A stretch of 64,000 bases of DNA from Apodemus sylvaticus (GCF_947179515.1 NC_067495.1:88347861-88411860); one strand, 5' to 3'; shown: positions 32,946 to 45,625, counted from the first letter of the stretch. Translations and numbers: made by a program. Notes: generated by a model from the sequence alone, not told the origin.

Positions 32946-33250
32946 ATAGTACCTAACTCTCACATTTGCGTACTTGGAGTGGTCAGTTCACCAATATGGA
33001 TTAAATTTCCTGGGCTGTTTCAAAAGTGAACTTACCAGGTACAATATCTGAGAACTACAGAGATCATAGTGATAGGTCAACAATCCTCTGGAGATAGAAA
33101 TCAAAAGGTAGATGCTGAATAGGAGAGAGACTGACACTAAGGGTCAGAAGCAATAAGGTAATTCTACCAAGCAACCCAATTTTTGTAGTCTTCTAATAGC
33201 CAATAGTTCTCTGGAGACCACTAAACACAACAGCAGACACATTCGCTGAG

Positions 33251-33281
<31 letters not shown>

Positions 33282-33298
33282 TGTGTATGTGTGTGTGT
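33251..33298. repeat. (TG)n microsatellite
   Basis: 48 bases of TG with two TATG interruptions. Confidence 0.97.
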
Positions 33299-33299
33299 T

Positions 33300-35440
33300 T
33301 GCTGAGGTGGTTAGATGATCCAAAAGAATTCCTACATTTCAATAAGTCATGGTTACCTCACTCTCTTTTATATGTGTACCATCCAGACAACTTTTTCTCT
33401 TTCTGAAGAATTAGAATTTTAATGAAAGAAGGGGCTATGGTACCTCTATGGTAGATCTAAGAGACACCAAACAGTGTTGTTAACAAATAAAAAAGAAACA
33501 GCAATATCCAACTTTACTGGAAGGTAAAGCAATGATGTGGGAGAAGGCATTTTGGATTTTGAGTCAACACTCAGGTTTGTAGAATGGTGGGTATGTCATA
33601 CTCCCCTGGAGAAGAAACTGCTGCAAAGGCTTTTCTTCTGCTTTTATGAAAAATAGAAATTAGGAAATCTTAGTTCAAATATTGCACACTTCTGAGGGAG
33701 AAAACTTGCCTTTAATCCTCATAACTTTTTAGCAGCTGAATCTCTTTCTTCATATTTGTGGTGATGGCAACTGAATAAGGAGACAATATAAAAATATTAA
33801 ATTATGTTTTGTATAATCTAATCGAGTTTAATACATTTTAGGTATGTGCCCATTTGGCAAAAGTAAAGAGGTGATTTAAATACAGTATTGATTCCCACAG
33901 GATTAAATGCAAGTTATTTGGAAATTCAGTTGTCCAAGCCTCAGTCTTCTTATTATCTATTTATAATCACTGTCAATAGACTGGGAAATAGTAAAACATG
34001 AGTGGCTTTAGCTCAGATGGGTTTACTGCCATCATCTTCTGGGGCACAAGAGTACAACTTTATTCAAGACAGTAAAGCATAGACAAGGTAGAGAAGGGAC
34101 AACAGAGTCTGATTATTTTAGAAATTATGTTCTAAAGTATAAAAATACAGCAATCCTAGACTATGACCAGCCATAACCTCACAAATATTATCTTAACAAA
34201 ACTAAGATTTTAATCTAGCACATACTACACTTCTGCATCCAGTAAGATCTCCTTCATTAAATAGTGGAAGGAACAACTCAGTTTATTGCTGTGATCTTTA
34301 CTACATATTCCAATAATACCTTTAGGCAATTTCTCCATTCCATATGGGGCCATTATTTGATGCTATTTCCAAGAAGAAAACTTCTTAGCATGCACCGAAC
34401 TGAACTCTGTCCATTTTTACAGTGTTGGCAGCTTGTGAGATGAGATTACAAACAAGGCAATGTAGTGGGGAGACATTGGCCAGATAAATACTGGCCCAGA
34501 GTCAGTGCACATGATGCTACTGAGCTATTAAACAAGCTACTTTGATTCTGCAATCCTTCTTTCAAGCCATAATATGTAGACCTTGCACAGATTGACAAGA
34601 TGATTTTTAACAGCTTTCTCTTGACAATTATCCATAAAATTAACTCTCATTTTTCCTATTATCATTGAAGTACATTTATCTAGTCTCTTACTAGAATGTT
34701 TTTTTAACATTATGGATTCTACATGCTGAACTCAACTCTTTAGTGCACCCTCAATTAGAAAAAAAATGAAATATGGATGAATTTGGTAATCCCACATTTG
34801 GAAACTCACTTACTCCCCAGTACCTCAATCAGTTATAATATATTTTATTAATATTATTCTCAGAATATAAGTCTTAACATTTCAAAACTGTCCATTAAAA
34901 GGGAGAATGAAAGGCTTATATGCTCACTCAGTATTTATACTGTTCTTTATTTAGTCTTATGGCTTAGAGTTTTGAAGTCTTTAATGTTTTAATTATGTAC
35001 TCTTTATTGACAGACTTTTAGATTCCTTTCCTGATAGTCTTCCATATGTTTCTTTCAGGCATTCTTAAAGTCTTCATTTAAGTTAGTTTGAGCATAGAAA
35101 GAAAATAGAGGTGGGTAGCTAATAAAGTGCTGATATAAATAACATGCAATTCTTACCGAGGGTATAATGATTTCTGTGACTAGTCAGAAACAATATGAAC
35201 ACTATACTAATAGTGACATTCTCTGTTAAGACAACATGAAAGGATTTTGGAACCTTATGCAGCTAAATTAGGTTCTATGTAGCGGATCAAACTACACACA
35301 GAGAAGACTCTATGAGATAAATGAAGAAAAGAAATGGTTAACTTTCTTAGATGGCTTGGGAAGTGCAGACCATTTGGAAGCACGGGATGCTTACCGTACA
35401 GTCAGTGATGGCAAGGGTGATTTATGACTAAGTGCTAGAG
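33300..35440. other. Mostly unrecognised DNA with a possible MIR relic
   Basis: 33880-33970 has 'aagcctcagtcttcttatta' in the place expected of an antisense MIR core, but it is too diverged to call firmly. No gene is visible in the remainder. Confidence 0.35.
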
Positions 35441-35654
35441 TAGTGGTTATCAACCTTCTTACTTCTGTGACAGTTCCACATGTTGCGTTGACAACCAAGC
35501 ATATAATTATTTTCATTGCTACTTCTTAACTATAATTTTGCTACTGTTATAAATCATAATGTAAATATCTGTGTTTTTCAATGTTCTTAGGCCATCTGTA
35601 TGAAGTGTCTTTAATTCCCCATAGAGGTTGTAACTCACAGACTAAGAAGTACTA
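35441..35654 (+). mobile_element. URR1-like nonautonomous hAT (Charlie) DNA transposon
   Basis: 'agtggttatcaacctt' at the left matches the hAT inverted repeat of URR1. The middle words 'attgctacttcttaactat' and 'ttttgctactgttataaatc' and the decayed right end 'gactaagaagtacta' fit in order. The expected 8-bp TSD is not recognisable. Confidence 0.75.
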
Positions 35655-35809
35655 CATTAGATGCTGGAAATTTATAATTTGTCTATTATCGTCTAAAGAC
35701 ATATTATTGTTTTAATATGGCTTAATACTATATAGAGGGGGGATATTTAGAAAGTAGTTGAGGAATGATCGTAATTCTCATGAAGAAACACCCCCTTTTA
35801 AATTTTTAT

Positions 35810-36178
35810 TGGATATTTTATTTATTTACATTTCAAATGTTATCCCCTTTCCTGGTTTCCACTCCAGAAACTTCCTATCCTATCCCCCTCTCCTGCTTCT
35901 ATGAGGGTGCTTCCCCACTCACCCTCCCACTACCACCTCCCTGCCCTGGCATTTCCCTACCATGTGGCATCAAGCCATCACAGGACCAAGGGCCTCTCCT
36001 CCCATTGATGCCAGATAAGGCCATCTTCTGCTACATATGCAGCTGGAGGCATGGGTCCCTCCATGTGTACTCTTTGGTTGGTGGTTTAGTCCCTGGAAGC
36101 TCTGGGATTTCTGGTTGGTTGAAATTGTTGTAGTCCCTATGGGTTGCAAACCCCTTCAGCTCCTTATAAATCTGGTTG
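35810..36178 (-). mobile_element. L1 3' UTR, reverse, 5'-truncated
   Basis: 'tttttattggatattttatt', 'acatttcaaatgttatcccc' then the complement of the L1 3' UTR ('ctctcctcccattgatgcc', 'tactctttggttggtgg'). It ends at the start of a sense L1 3' UTR. No TSD found. Confidence 0.88.
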
Positions 36179-36189
36179 GGGTTGTTTTG

Positions 36190-37445
36190 TTTTTTTTTTT
36201 TAATCCCTGTAACCATGTGAAGATATAGCCTCAAGACACTGTCTATGTAGAAGAGAGTAAGTTGTTTAATCAAACAACCCATCAGCAAGCACCTTGACCT
36301 TTGACATAAAAACTTAACAGCGGTAGAAGGGAACAGATACAGAGACTCACAACAGAGAGGAAAAGACCTTGAGACACTCAATCTTAAATGGGATATTTAT
36401 ACCAAATCTCTTCCCTCAGAACTCAGGGAATTCTTCAGAAGAGGAGTGAGAAAGATTCTAAGTGCCAGTGGACATGGAGGACACCAGTAAAACAAGCCTT
36501 CCAAACATAGCAGCTATAATGTACATATGAACTCATACATACTGTGGCAGCATACACTGTACTTGAAGAGGTTTAAGCCAGATTGGGGTCCCAGAACTAA
36601 GATAGGGAAGCACCACATTCTTAATCAAGAAGCTATCTTGACTTGATAGCCACTTTCAAATGAAAAATTCGTTTTCTCCAAAACTCTCACTGGGGATACA
36701 AACCACTCTTAAGTTAGGCCTTATGCCAAGCAAACACAAATCAAATTCAATGGTGCTTTTTCAGGTGCCTGCTCATTCTAGTAATGATTTGTCTGGGCAC
36801 TATTCTCTCTGTCTCTTTCTCTCTGTCTCCCTTTCTCTGTCTGTCTCTGTCTCTGTCTGTCTGTCTCTCTCTTCTCTCTTTTCATTGCTTCTTTCTTTGT
36901 TTTTTGTTCTTTTTTCTTTATTTTTATTCTCCTTCCTTCCTTCTTTCCTGCCTGCTTGCCTGACAGCCTCCTTCCCTCCCCACTTCCACTCTTTCTTACA
37001 CTCCAAGCACACATAAGAAACTTACAAAGAGGTTTGAAACACAGTTCATACAATTTGTGAACTATCCATTCTTAGCAATTTCAAAGGGAAAAGACTGGAA
37101 ATTAAATATTGTTTCTTTTCTTCCCACCTTATAGGTCTTTTGTGTATATATTATGGTTTCTGGTGTTGTATTATGAGATTTCTGCATGTACCAATATGTA
37201 TGTCATTGCATCTGTATGTGTTACTTGTGCTTTGTCTTCTGGACATTCGTTTTCTTCATCCTGTTCTGATTTGTTTATTGTTATTTCATCTTATTTTATT
37301 ATACAGTATTCCATCATTGTTTTTAGATGTCTATATCTTGAGAAAAATAAAGAGTGAGAACTGAGGTAGGTGGGGAGCAGAGAGGATCTGAGATGCTTTG
37401 GGGGATGGGAAACTATGAGTCTATTTTCAATTAAAAATTTTGTAA
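36190..37445 (+). mobile_element. L1 3' UTR (Lx-like), sense, with expanded CT tract
   Basis: 'gagaggaaaagaccttgaga', 'cttccctcagaactcaggg', 'gatagccactttcaaa', 'tctcactggggatacaa', and later 'ataggtcttttgtgtata' to 'ctattttcaattaaaaattt' follow an older murine L1 3' region in order. The CT/CCTT run (36803-36990) lies at its internal pyrimidine tract. Confidence 0.75.
36803..36990. repeat. CT/CTGT/CCTT-rich pyrimidine tract
   Basis: A low-complexity expansion within the L1 3' UTR. L/S/F and R/E/K open frames here are artefacts. Confidence 0.9.
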
Positions 37446-38340
37446 TGGATAATCTTATGTTATGTGAACATTGGTATTTACATAACACATTCACTCTCTG
37501 TAGTGGTGGACTTCGATTTCCCCTTTTCTTTTCTGCAATCATATTTTCATTGAAATATAATAATATCAATAATAATAATATCAAGCAATTCCTTTCTATT
37601 TCATCTTCCATTTAACATGTATTTATAACATTCTGCATGCTGGTGTTTTTATAATCACTTTTTTGTACTTTTTTTTCATCAAGGTTGTTATATATATTTT
37701 ACTGGTCTATTTGACCAACTTGCTTTTGACATTGTTAATTTCATTCAGTATTTCCTAATTAATATTTCATTAATTTGGTATTTTATCATTTACTCTTAAA
37801 GTTCTTAGAGTTTGATCTACCATTTCTAATTCCATCAATGTTTATTAAAATGGCATATTTTCCTGTCAGTATTGCTCTGGTTTCAAAACAAGAATTTTAG
37901 TTTGTAATATTTCCATTTTCCTTAATTGAAAACCTTTTCCATTTTTCATTGTCTTTTTTCACCTAGGGATTGTGTACAATTCTGTTTAAATTTTTCTTCA
38001 GAACTTTTTAGTTTTTTATGAATTTTCTGTCTTTCTTCTTTGCCATTGATAAACTATGGATAGTTTACTAATTGTATGGATTATGTTTGAAACCTCTTTG
38101 TGCTTAGAGTAAAATATATGTTTTGTAAATGTTAGCTGCATGTGTTCTGATTCTATCCATTTGACCACACTTAGTAACTGTGATCACAAAAATCTATATA
38201 ACCTTATTTAGTTATTTCAAAGTCTGCTCTTTTAATTGTGCATATACTGAGGGTTTTTCCCCCTTATGTATAAACTGAGGGTTGCAGGACCTGATATATA
38301 AACTAAGCACATGACCTCTTCAAGTTATGGTTGACGAGAA
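37446..38340. other. AT-rich sequence, no gene seen
   Basis: T-rich text that may include ancient L1 remnants, but nothing is specific enough to call. A short (AAT)n run lies at 37557-37585. Confidence 0.4.
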
Positions 38341-38344
38341 GTTT

Positions 38345-38527
38345 TTCTCATTTTATTTATTTATTTTTATTGTTTTATGTGTATGAGTGTGTTTGCCTCC
38401 AGTGTGTCTGTGAACCACACATGCTGGTGATTGAGGAGGTGGCGAGTCTACATGTGGGTGCTGAGACTTGAACTCGAGTCCTTTGTAACAATAAGTACTC
38501 TTAATCACTGAGCCAAGTCTCCAGCCA
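38345..38527 (-). mobile_element. B3-type SINE, reverse
   Basis: 'tttatgtgtatgagtgtgtt', 'acatgtgggtgctgagactt', 'gaactcgagtcc', 'ttaatcactgagccaagtct' then 'ccagcc' form the antisense B3/B4 order, with the tRNA-like head at the right. Confidence 0.75.
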
Positions 38528-38900
38528 AAGGGGATGGTAGGGTTTTATTTGTAGTTATGAGAGATCAGCCAGAGGAATCTGGCAGAGTCCAGAGCAGAGA
38601 GACAAAGTAGTAGACTGAATATGCCCAGCTGACTGCACTGGGCCATGAGAGGAAAGAGATAGAGGAGAGCAAGAGGAAGAGAAAGAGACAACCAAGAGAG
38701 GGGATTAAAGGAGAGGTGGCCAAAAGAGGAAGACAAAGGAGAACATGGAACATGTATCCAAATTAGTAGGGTTATAAGGGAATGAGAAGTTGAGTAAGGG
38801 AAGCCCAGGAACTGGAGACATGTAGGGTAAGGAGTAGGGTGAGAAGAACTGAGAAGAGCCAGCATACCAGTAATCCATAGTATCACAAGGAGGCCAGCAT
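38528..38900 (-). mobile_element. Candidate LTR, reverse, with polyadenylation signal
   Basis: On the minus strand a pyrimidine-rich stretch ends 'actacaaataaaaccctacc' (AATAAA at about 38545). This resembles the R-U5 end of a rodent LTR. A 152-codon minus-strand frame (38545-39003, L/S-rich) crosses it, but the pyrimidine bias explains its openness. No TSD or partner LTR was found. Confidence 0.35.
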
Positions 38901-39004
38901 GTGCTTTGGTACTATAATAGGTACCATAAATGCCATTTGTCCTGGTTTCTTTTGAACGTGACAATATAGTAGGAATGTTTGCTTCTCCTTGTAAGTATTT
39001 CAAT

Positions 39005-39560
39005 TGTTACTTCACATATTCTAACTTTGTCAATAAAGTTTCCACAGTAAAAATTATCTTATAGTCCTGCTAAATTTCTCCACTTCATCATTAGTTAGTA
39101 TCTTCCATAATCTGTGATGATTATTTGAATATGAGGAATATTATGTCTGATAGTCACTTACAAATACTTGGCCTTCTGTACCTCATTTCCATTGCTCTAA
39201 TATTTTTAGAATGTTCTGTTAAAATAACCCATAGTTCCTGTGTTTGCAATTTCTCTAAATTATGAATATAACAACTTACAATGTTGGTGTTTTCTAAAAT
39301 TCTATTCTTTTGTCATTTTGGTTTCTCCCATCCTATTATTCTGATTTATTTTTTTCTGTGATTTTTTTTATCTTTTTTTTCTCTTCAAGTTTGGAGAATA
39401 AAAGGCCTTTTCCTTAGGTAATTGTCTTTATTTTCTTATTAGTTTATACAAATCCAATAATTAATTTTGCTTAAACTTTGGAAATAATTAGAGATTCAGT
39501 TCTTCCTCGTAATATCATCTCTTCCAAACAAAGCTAAAATACCATACCTTAAAATACCAT
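39005..39560. other. AT-rich sequence, no gene seen
   Basis: Diverged T-rich sequence, possibly ancient L1. Not assignable. Confidence 0.35.
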
Positions 39561-39565
39561 AAAAA

Positions 39566-39660
39566 GGGTCTAAGTATGTACCTCAGTGTCAGAGCATTTG
39601 CTAAACCTCCACTAAGCCTCAGGTTTGATCTCTGGCTCCAAAAAAAAAAAAAAAAAAAAA
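39566..39660 (+). mobile_element. ID SINE with 21-base A-tail
   Basis: 'gtacctcagtgtcagagcat', 'ttgctaaacctccactaagc' and 'caggtttgatctctggctcc' follow the tRNA-Ala-derived ID body, then A21 at 39640-39660. The second-box region is substituted. Confidence 0.75.
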
Positions 39661-39671
39661 TCAAAGTGAAG

Positions 39672-39691
39672 AACAAACAAACAAACAAACA
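39672..39691. repeat. (AAAC)n microsatellite
   Basis: Five AAAC units next to the ID tail. Confidence 0.9.
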
Positions 39692-40792
39692 TGATGAACT
39701 TTGCCAAGCCCAGTTCTGGGTTCCCAAGGATGCTTTTCTCTTATTTCAAGATATTACTCTTGAAATGCTATACCATTGCTACCTGAAAACCTTCTCTACT
39801 CAATTTCCATAGGTAGAACTAACCCCTCAGACTGCAAACTGCTTTTACTTAAATTCCAAATTTATCCCTATGCAGGTACTGACAAAGTAGCACGTTCTTC
39901 TTCCTCCTAATGTAACCAAAGCCAGACATGTACTGAGCTCCTGACACATTTTCAAAGTACAGCTCCCTTCTCCCTTCCATGTGGAGCACACACACTGTTA
40001 GCTGAAGATCCTTGTCGAGTTCTATTTCCCAGAACTGCCCTGGGAATTTCAATCTACTTCTGTCCAGAAATTCAGCCTGAATTTTCAAAGAACTGCTAGC
40101 TGTGCAGAGGGAGGGTTCGTTCATGAGGCAGAAATTGCACCTTTCTGTAGCTAAGCTGTAACTACTTCTGATGCTCTAATCATAAGTCAACACTGAATGG
40201 CCACAGGCCTGGACCTAAAATACCACCCAAAAGAAGCACAAACATGCCAGGTTGGAAAAACAGCAAATAAAAATTCAAATATCCATACCCAACAAAGGTG
40301 GGACAGACATTGACACCAAAATTCAAACCAATGAAGTGACCCAATACGCCCAAGTACCATGAGCAAACACTAGAAAATAAACAAAACAATATACCTCCTC
40401 CAAAATCTAGTACTTTCATAGTAATGTCCCCAGATAATGAACTTCAATTAAGAATTATAAATATTTCTATAATCAGATATATGAATAATTGCCAGAATGA
40501 AACCAAGAAGAAAAACTAAATAACTGAATAAAAAAGGCAGACAATTCAGGATGTAAAGATAGAATTCAATAGAGAGGTAGAACTACTGAAGGGAACTAAA
40601 GCTAGAGTGACTTTTGTAATGAAAATTTGAATGAATCAAGTAAAAGTCTCTGCGGAGAATCACCAATGCAATGGATCAAATGGAAGACAAAGCATCAGGC
40701 TTAAAGACAAGGCAGAGGAACTGGATCCCTCAAGGAAAATGATAGAAATTTAAATGACAGTAAATACAAAATGCAGGATCTTTAAGACACTG

Positions 40793-41185
40793 TGTCCAGT
40801 GGCAGATTATGTGTGTAAACTTGCACACAAGCTAGAGTTATCACAGAGAAGGGAGCCTCTCTTAAGGAAATGACTCCATGAGATCAAGCTGTAAGGCATT
40901 TTCTCAATTAGTGATCAAGGAAGGAGGGTTCATTGTTGGTGGGGCCATCTCTGGGCTGGTATTCTTGGGTTCTATAAGAGAGAAGGCTGAGCAAGGCAGG
41001 GGAAGAAAGCCAGTAACTAACATCCCTGCATAGCCTCTGCATCAGCTCCTGCTTTCTGACCTGCTTGAGTTCCTGATTTCCTTTGGTGATGAATAGCAAT
41101 GTGGAAGTGTAAGCTGAATAAACCCTTTCCTCCCCAACTTGCTTCTTGGTCATGATGTTTATACAGGAATAGAAACCCTAAAACA
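40793..41185 (+). mobile_element. MaLR LTR, sense
   Basis: Starts TGTCCAGTGG and ends 'gaaaccctaaaaca'. It contains 'attttctcaattagtgatca', 'gggttctataagagag' and 'aataaaccctttcctcccc' (AATAAA). Same family as 5643-6048 in the opposite orientation. Flanks cactg and ctatg are a poor TSD match (3 of 5). Confidence 0.82.
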
Positions 41186-41196
41186 CTATGCAAAGA

Positions 41197-42855
41197 CATA
41201 GTTAAAATGGCCATTTTGCCAAAAGCAATATACAGATTCAATGCAATACCCATCGAAATCCCAACTCAATTCTTCATAGAGTTAGAAAGAGCAATTCTCA
41301 AATTCATCTGGAACAACAAAAAACCCAGGATAGCTAAAACTATTCTCAACAACAAAAGAAATTCTGGGGGAATCAGTATCCCAGACCTCAAGCAATATTA
41401 CCGAGCAATAGTGTTAAAAATTGCATGGTATTGGTACAGTGACAGGCAGGAGGATCAATGGAACAGGATTGAAGATCCAGAAATGAACCCACACACCTAT
41501 GGCCACTTGATCCTCGACAAAGGGGCTGAAAACATCCAATGGAAAAAAATAGCCTTTTCAACAAATGGTGCTGATTCAACTGGAGGTCAACATGCAGAAG
41601 AATGGGAATTGTTCCATCCTTTTCTCATTGTACTAAGCTCAACTCCAAATGGATCAAGGACCTCCATATAAATCCAGACACTCTGAAGCTAATAGAATAG
41701 AAACTGGGGAAGACGCTTGAGGACATCGGTACAGGGGGAAAGTTCCTGAACAGAACACCAGTAGCTTATGCTCTAAGATCAAGAATTGACAAATGGGACC
41801 TCATAAAATTACAAAGTTTCTGTAAAGCAAAGGACAGCATCAAAAGTACAAATCGGCAACCAACAAATTGGGAAAAGATCTTCACCAACCCTACATCAGA
41901 TAGGGGGCTAATATCCAATATATACAAAGAGCTCAAGAAGTTAGACCCCAGAAAACCAAATAACCCTATTAAAAAATGGGGTCCAGAGTTAAACAAGGAA
42001 TTCTCACCTGAAGAACTTTGGATGGCAGAGAAGCATCTTAAAAAATGCTCAACTTCACTAGTCATCAGAGAAATGCAAATCAAAACAACCCTGAAATTTC
42101 ACCTTACACAAGTCAGAATGGCTAAGATTAAAAACTCAGGACACAGCAGATGTTGGCGAGGATGTGGAGAAAGAGGAACACTCCTCCACTGCTGGTGGGG
42201 TTGCAAATTAGTACAACCACTCTGGAAATCAGTCTAGCAGTCCCTCAGAAAACTGGACATGTCACTTCCAGAAGATCCTGCTATACCACTCCTGGGCATA
42301 TACCCAGAGGATTCCCCAGCATGTAATAAGGATACATGTTCCACTATGTTCATAGCAGCCCTATTTATTATAGCCAGAAGCTGGAAAGAATACAGGTAGC
42401 CCTCAACAGAAGAATGGATGCAAAAAATGTGGTATATCTACACAATGGAGTACTATTCAGCCATTAGAAACAATGAATTCATGAAATTCTTAGGCAAATG
42501 GATGGAGCTGGAGAACATCATACTAAGTGAGGTAACCTAGTCTCAAAAGATCAATCATGGTATGCACTCACTAATAAGTGGATATTAGCTTGGAAAACTG
42601 GAATATGCAAAACATAATCCACACTTCAAATGAGGTACAAGAAGAACGGAGGAGTGGCCCCTAGTTCTGGAAAGACCCAGTGTAGCAGTATAAGACAAAA
42701 GCAGAACAGGGAAGTGGGAAGGGATGGGTGGGAGAACAGAGGGAGGGAAGGGGGCTTATGTGACTTTCGGGGAATGGGGAACCAGAAAAGGGGAAATCAT
42801 TTGAAATGTAAATAAAAAGTATATCGAATAAAATTTAAAAAAAAAAAAAGAAAAA
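41197..42855 (+). mobile_element. L1, 5'-truncated, mouse type
   Basis: Starts within the ORF2 C-terminal half ('gttaaaatggccattttgcc') and runs to the 'agtatatcgaataaaa' tail. It sits 11 bases after the MaLR LTR. A convincing TSD is not visible; only 'aaaga' is shared. Confidence 0.92.
41207..42540 (+). pseudogene. L1 ORF2 C-terminal half, frame-broken
   Basis: The first 154 codons (to 41671) keep ORF2p words such as 'AILPKAIYRFNAIPIEIPTQ' and 'NPHTYGHLILDKGAENIQWK', followed by a shift near 41560-41600. A later piece at 42022-42237 has 'VRMAKIKNSGHSRCWRGCGE'. Stops occur at about 41672, 42238 and elsewhere, so no protein can be made. The element lacks endonuclease and most of the reverse transcriptase through truncation. 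Confidence 0.88.
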
Positions 42856-43137
42856 GATGCAGTTCAGATTAAAGGCATAGAAGTATTTTCAATAAAATCA
42901 CAGAAAAATTTCAAAATCTACAAAAAAGTGACAACGTTTCAGGTGCAAGTAACACACAGCATATCAAATATACAGGGCCAGGAAAGAAGAAAGTCTACAC
43001 TGCCATATTATTGTCTAAACACTAAATGGGCAGAACAAAGATACTGACAACTTCAAGATGGAAAGACCAAGTTATACAGAAAGACAAGTCTATCAGAATA
43101 AGAGCTGGCTTCTATGAAGGCTGTAAAAACCAGAAGG

Positions 43138-43290
43138 GGCAGGGCAGTGCTGACATGTGCCTGTAATCCCAGCACTTGGGAGGCAGAGGCAGGTGTATTT
43201 CTGAGTTCAAGGCCTACACAGTGAGTTCCAGGACAGCCAGGGCTATACAGCCTGTCTCAAAAAACAAAACAAAACAAAAAGATGTATACA
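43138..43290 (+). mobile_element. B1 SINE, sense
   Basis: 'gcctgtaatcccagcacttg', 'ggaggcagaggcaggtgtat', 'gttccaggacagccagggct', 'cctgtctcaaaaaac'. The 15-bp duplication gtaaaaaccagaagg is at 43123-43137 and 43291-43305. A small deletion removes the 'ccagcctggt' part of the body. Confidence 0.96.
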
Positions 43291-43995
43291 GTAAAAACCA
43301 GAAGGATTTTTGGGCCAATGAAGTACAATTTCTGAAGCCAGTCCAGGGGATCATATCCAGAAAAACTATCAAAATTGGAGAAGCAAAATTTTTTATGATA
43401 AAAGCAGAGGTAAATATTTATCATCATCAAATAAGTCTTACAAAGTATACTGGAAGGAATATTTCGGTCTGAAAAGAAGGATAAATATAGCCATGGGTGT
43501 CAGGTGAGGGTCAAGCAATGTTAGCACAGTGGCTAAAGAAAGGAAGACTAAGAAGACAAACACAATAAAACAAACAAGATGAGAGTAATCTTTCCACATC
43601 TATCAATAGTAACTTTGAATAGAAACAATTTCAACTTCCCCCTCAAAAGATACAAGTTAGTAGATTGCATTATTAATGAGCAGAATTATTTGCTGCCTCC
43701 AAGAAACACACTTCACCACCAAAGACAGACGCTATCTCTAATAAGATTTTGGAAGGAATTCTAAGAAATGAATCCAAGATGTAAACAGTAATTGCTATTT
43801 TAATATCAGACAAAATGACTTCAAACCAAAATGAATAATGAAATATAGACTGTTAATACTGGTCAAGGAAATAATCCATCAAGGGAATATTGCATTACTA
43901 AACATATTTGTATCAAACTATAAACCCTTATCATTTAATAAAGTATCTAACAATACTAAGAGATTAGTAAATATCAAAAGACTGAAAAAATCTAC

Positions 43996-45040
43996 ATTTT
44001 ATTGCCTTTTTACTTTTACTATCTACATATTAATTGTTGTTACTGGCAAAAATGACATAACTGATTATAGTTTACATGTACAGAGTCATGTATTATTTAA
44101 TGGTAGACATATATTTGGAGGAAGGTGTTAGTTAGCAAGCAACTCTGTTACTTTATGCATATCACAGACTATAGTTGCCCAAACTAGATCATATACATCA
44201 GCTACTTAACTTGACCTTGTAATTTAGTCAAGAAATGATAAAACTATAATGCACATGAGGCTGCTTCAGTTTTCAAATAATACTATTTTATAAGTCTTTT
44301 CATAATTGAAATAAATGCTATCTAAAAATAATCATAAAAATACAGTAAAATAGCAGAGTGCTTATTACCAAGTAGTATGTACAATGCAGAATTATATATG
44401 CTAATCTTTAGAAAGCTGGTCAGGTGAATTGTCTTATATTATGTTCAACATAAGCACATGGATAATGAATTGAGTTTTAATGCTATGCCTATGATAAGAT
44501 GGGAAATTTTTAGTTCTATTATATTATAGGGCTACACTCAAATATGCAATCTGAAGATAACCAAGATGCTTTTGAGGGACAATTGTATGTATGTATATAT
44601 ATATGTGTGTGTATATATGTATAGTATTATAGTTTATGCATATTCACTCATTTAATTTTCATACCATAGCATGTATTCCTCTTTTTCAGAAACTATTTCA
44701 TACATAGTTCATATAATTTATCTATGATCATAATACCCTATAAATAATCACTTTTGAATTTTAAAACCAGTTAGTTTTTCCAAGTCCTTGACATTCAAAA
44801 TACATTTTAAAAACCTTATAGACATATAGAGAGCAAAGTTCAATGTAAAAATTAACCTTGACCTTATCAACTTAACATTGTTGTTATTCCTGTGTTTTAT
44901 TAGTTTCTTTCATTCTCTCAGATCTTTCCTATATATTTTTAATTGCATTTACCATTTTATATATAAACAAGGTTAATTACTAGGAAATAGCATTGAAAAT
45001 CCAAAATGCACAGCATTTATGATTTCCAAGAATAAAGTTT
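43996..45040. other. No gene or recognised repeat, one TATG run
   Basis: AT-rich unique-looking sequence. A (TATG/TA/TG)n run lies at 44586-44625. Confidence 0.5.
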
Positions 45041-45044
45041 ACAT

Positions 45045-45181
45045 TTTTTAAAAAGACTATATAGCCCTGGCTGGCCTGGAACTTCTTATTTAGATTAGTC
45101 TGACTGGGGAATTCAGCAAGAACTACCTGTTTCTGCATCTCAAGTGCTGGCATCAAAGGCATACACCAGAATGCCCAGCTT
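45045..45181 (-). mobile_element. B1 SINE, reverse, diverged
   Basis: 'gccctggctggcctggaact', 'cctgtttctgcatctcaag' and 'caccagaatgcccagctt' are a worn antisense B1. Confidence 0.75.
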
Positions 45182-45334
45182 GAAATTAGCATCAGTAAAG
45201 CTAATGTTTGCTCCTTCTCATTCCTAAACTCAGAAATTATTCCAATCTTGGTTTTGGTCCCATATCTTCTTGAGTCTTATATCAGGCAAGCTGGATTGTG
45301 GTTACAGAAAAAGATTAGCTAGCTGATTGAAATG

Positions 45335-45625
45335 ACAGAAATTATTTCTCACAATTCTGGAGGCTTGAGAGGCAAAAATGGGTTTTATTCGAAGGCATAT
45401 TCTTTCAGTCTGTAGTTACCTTCTATCTCCCTGAGCTCATAAGACTGTTGCTTTGAGTACACGTAGACTATAAACACTATATTCTTTTTATAAGGCCATT
45501 TACTCCACTCTGAAAGTGCTCTTCTCTGGCCTTATAGGAACTTTATTCCTTCCCTAAAAATATTATCTCTAAATTCCATCACATTGAGAGTTAGGACTTC
45601 AATCTATGAATTAATGAAAAAATAC
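45335..45625 (-). mobile_element. MLT1-like ancient MaLR LTR, reverse
   Basis: 'ttatttctcacaattctgga', 'gctcttctctggccttat' and 'ccatcacattgagagttagg' follow the antisense MLT1 order. An ancestral mammalian element. Confidence 0.7.

Larger units (their letters stand above)
40150..43995 (+). mobile_element. Ancient L1 (L1M/HAL1-like), sense, split by three later insertions
   Basis: Diverged ORF1-type text at 40190-40787 ('atccatacccaacaaaggtg', 'gaattcaatagagaggtag') resumes at 42856-43137 and 43306-43560, then ORF2 start-region text at 43590-43995 ('ttgctgcctccaagaaacac', 'atatcagacaaaatgacttc', 'aaataatccatcaaggg'). Inserted into it are a MaLR LTR, a younger L1 and a B1. All frames are destroyed. 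Confidence 0.65.

Noticed and set aside
35810..37445. Opposed L1 3' UTRs as another twin-priming event
   Set aside because: Each half contains its own L1 3' UTR and they are different subtypes, so they are two independent insertions.
38545..39003. 152-codon L/S-rich minus-strand frame resembling a membrane protein
   Set aside because: Pyrimidine bias of a likely LTR explains both openness and hydrophobicity. No initiation or splice support.
40788..41190. A 5-bp TSD for the sense MaLR LTR
   Set aside because: cactg and ctatg agree at only 3 of 5 bases. LTR identity stands on sequence, not on TSD.
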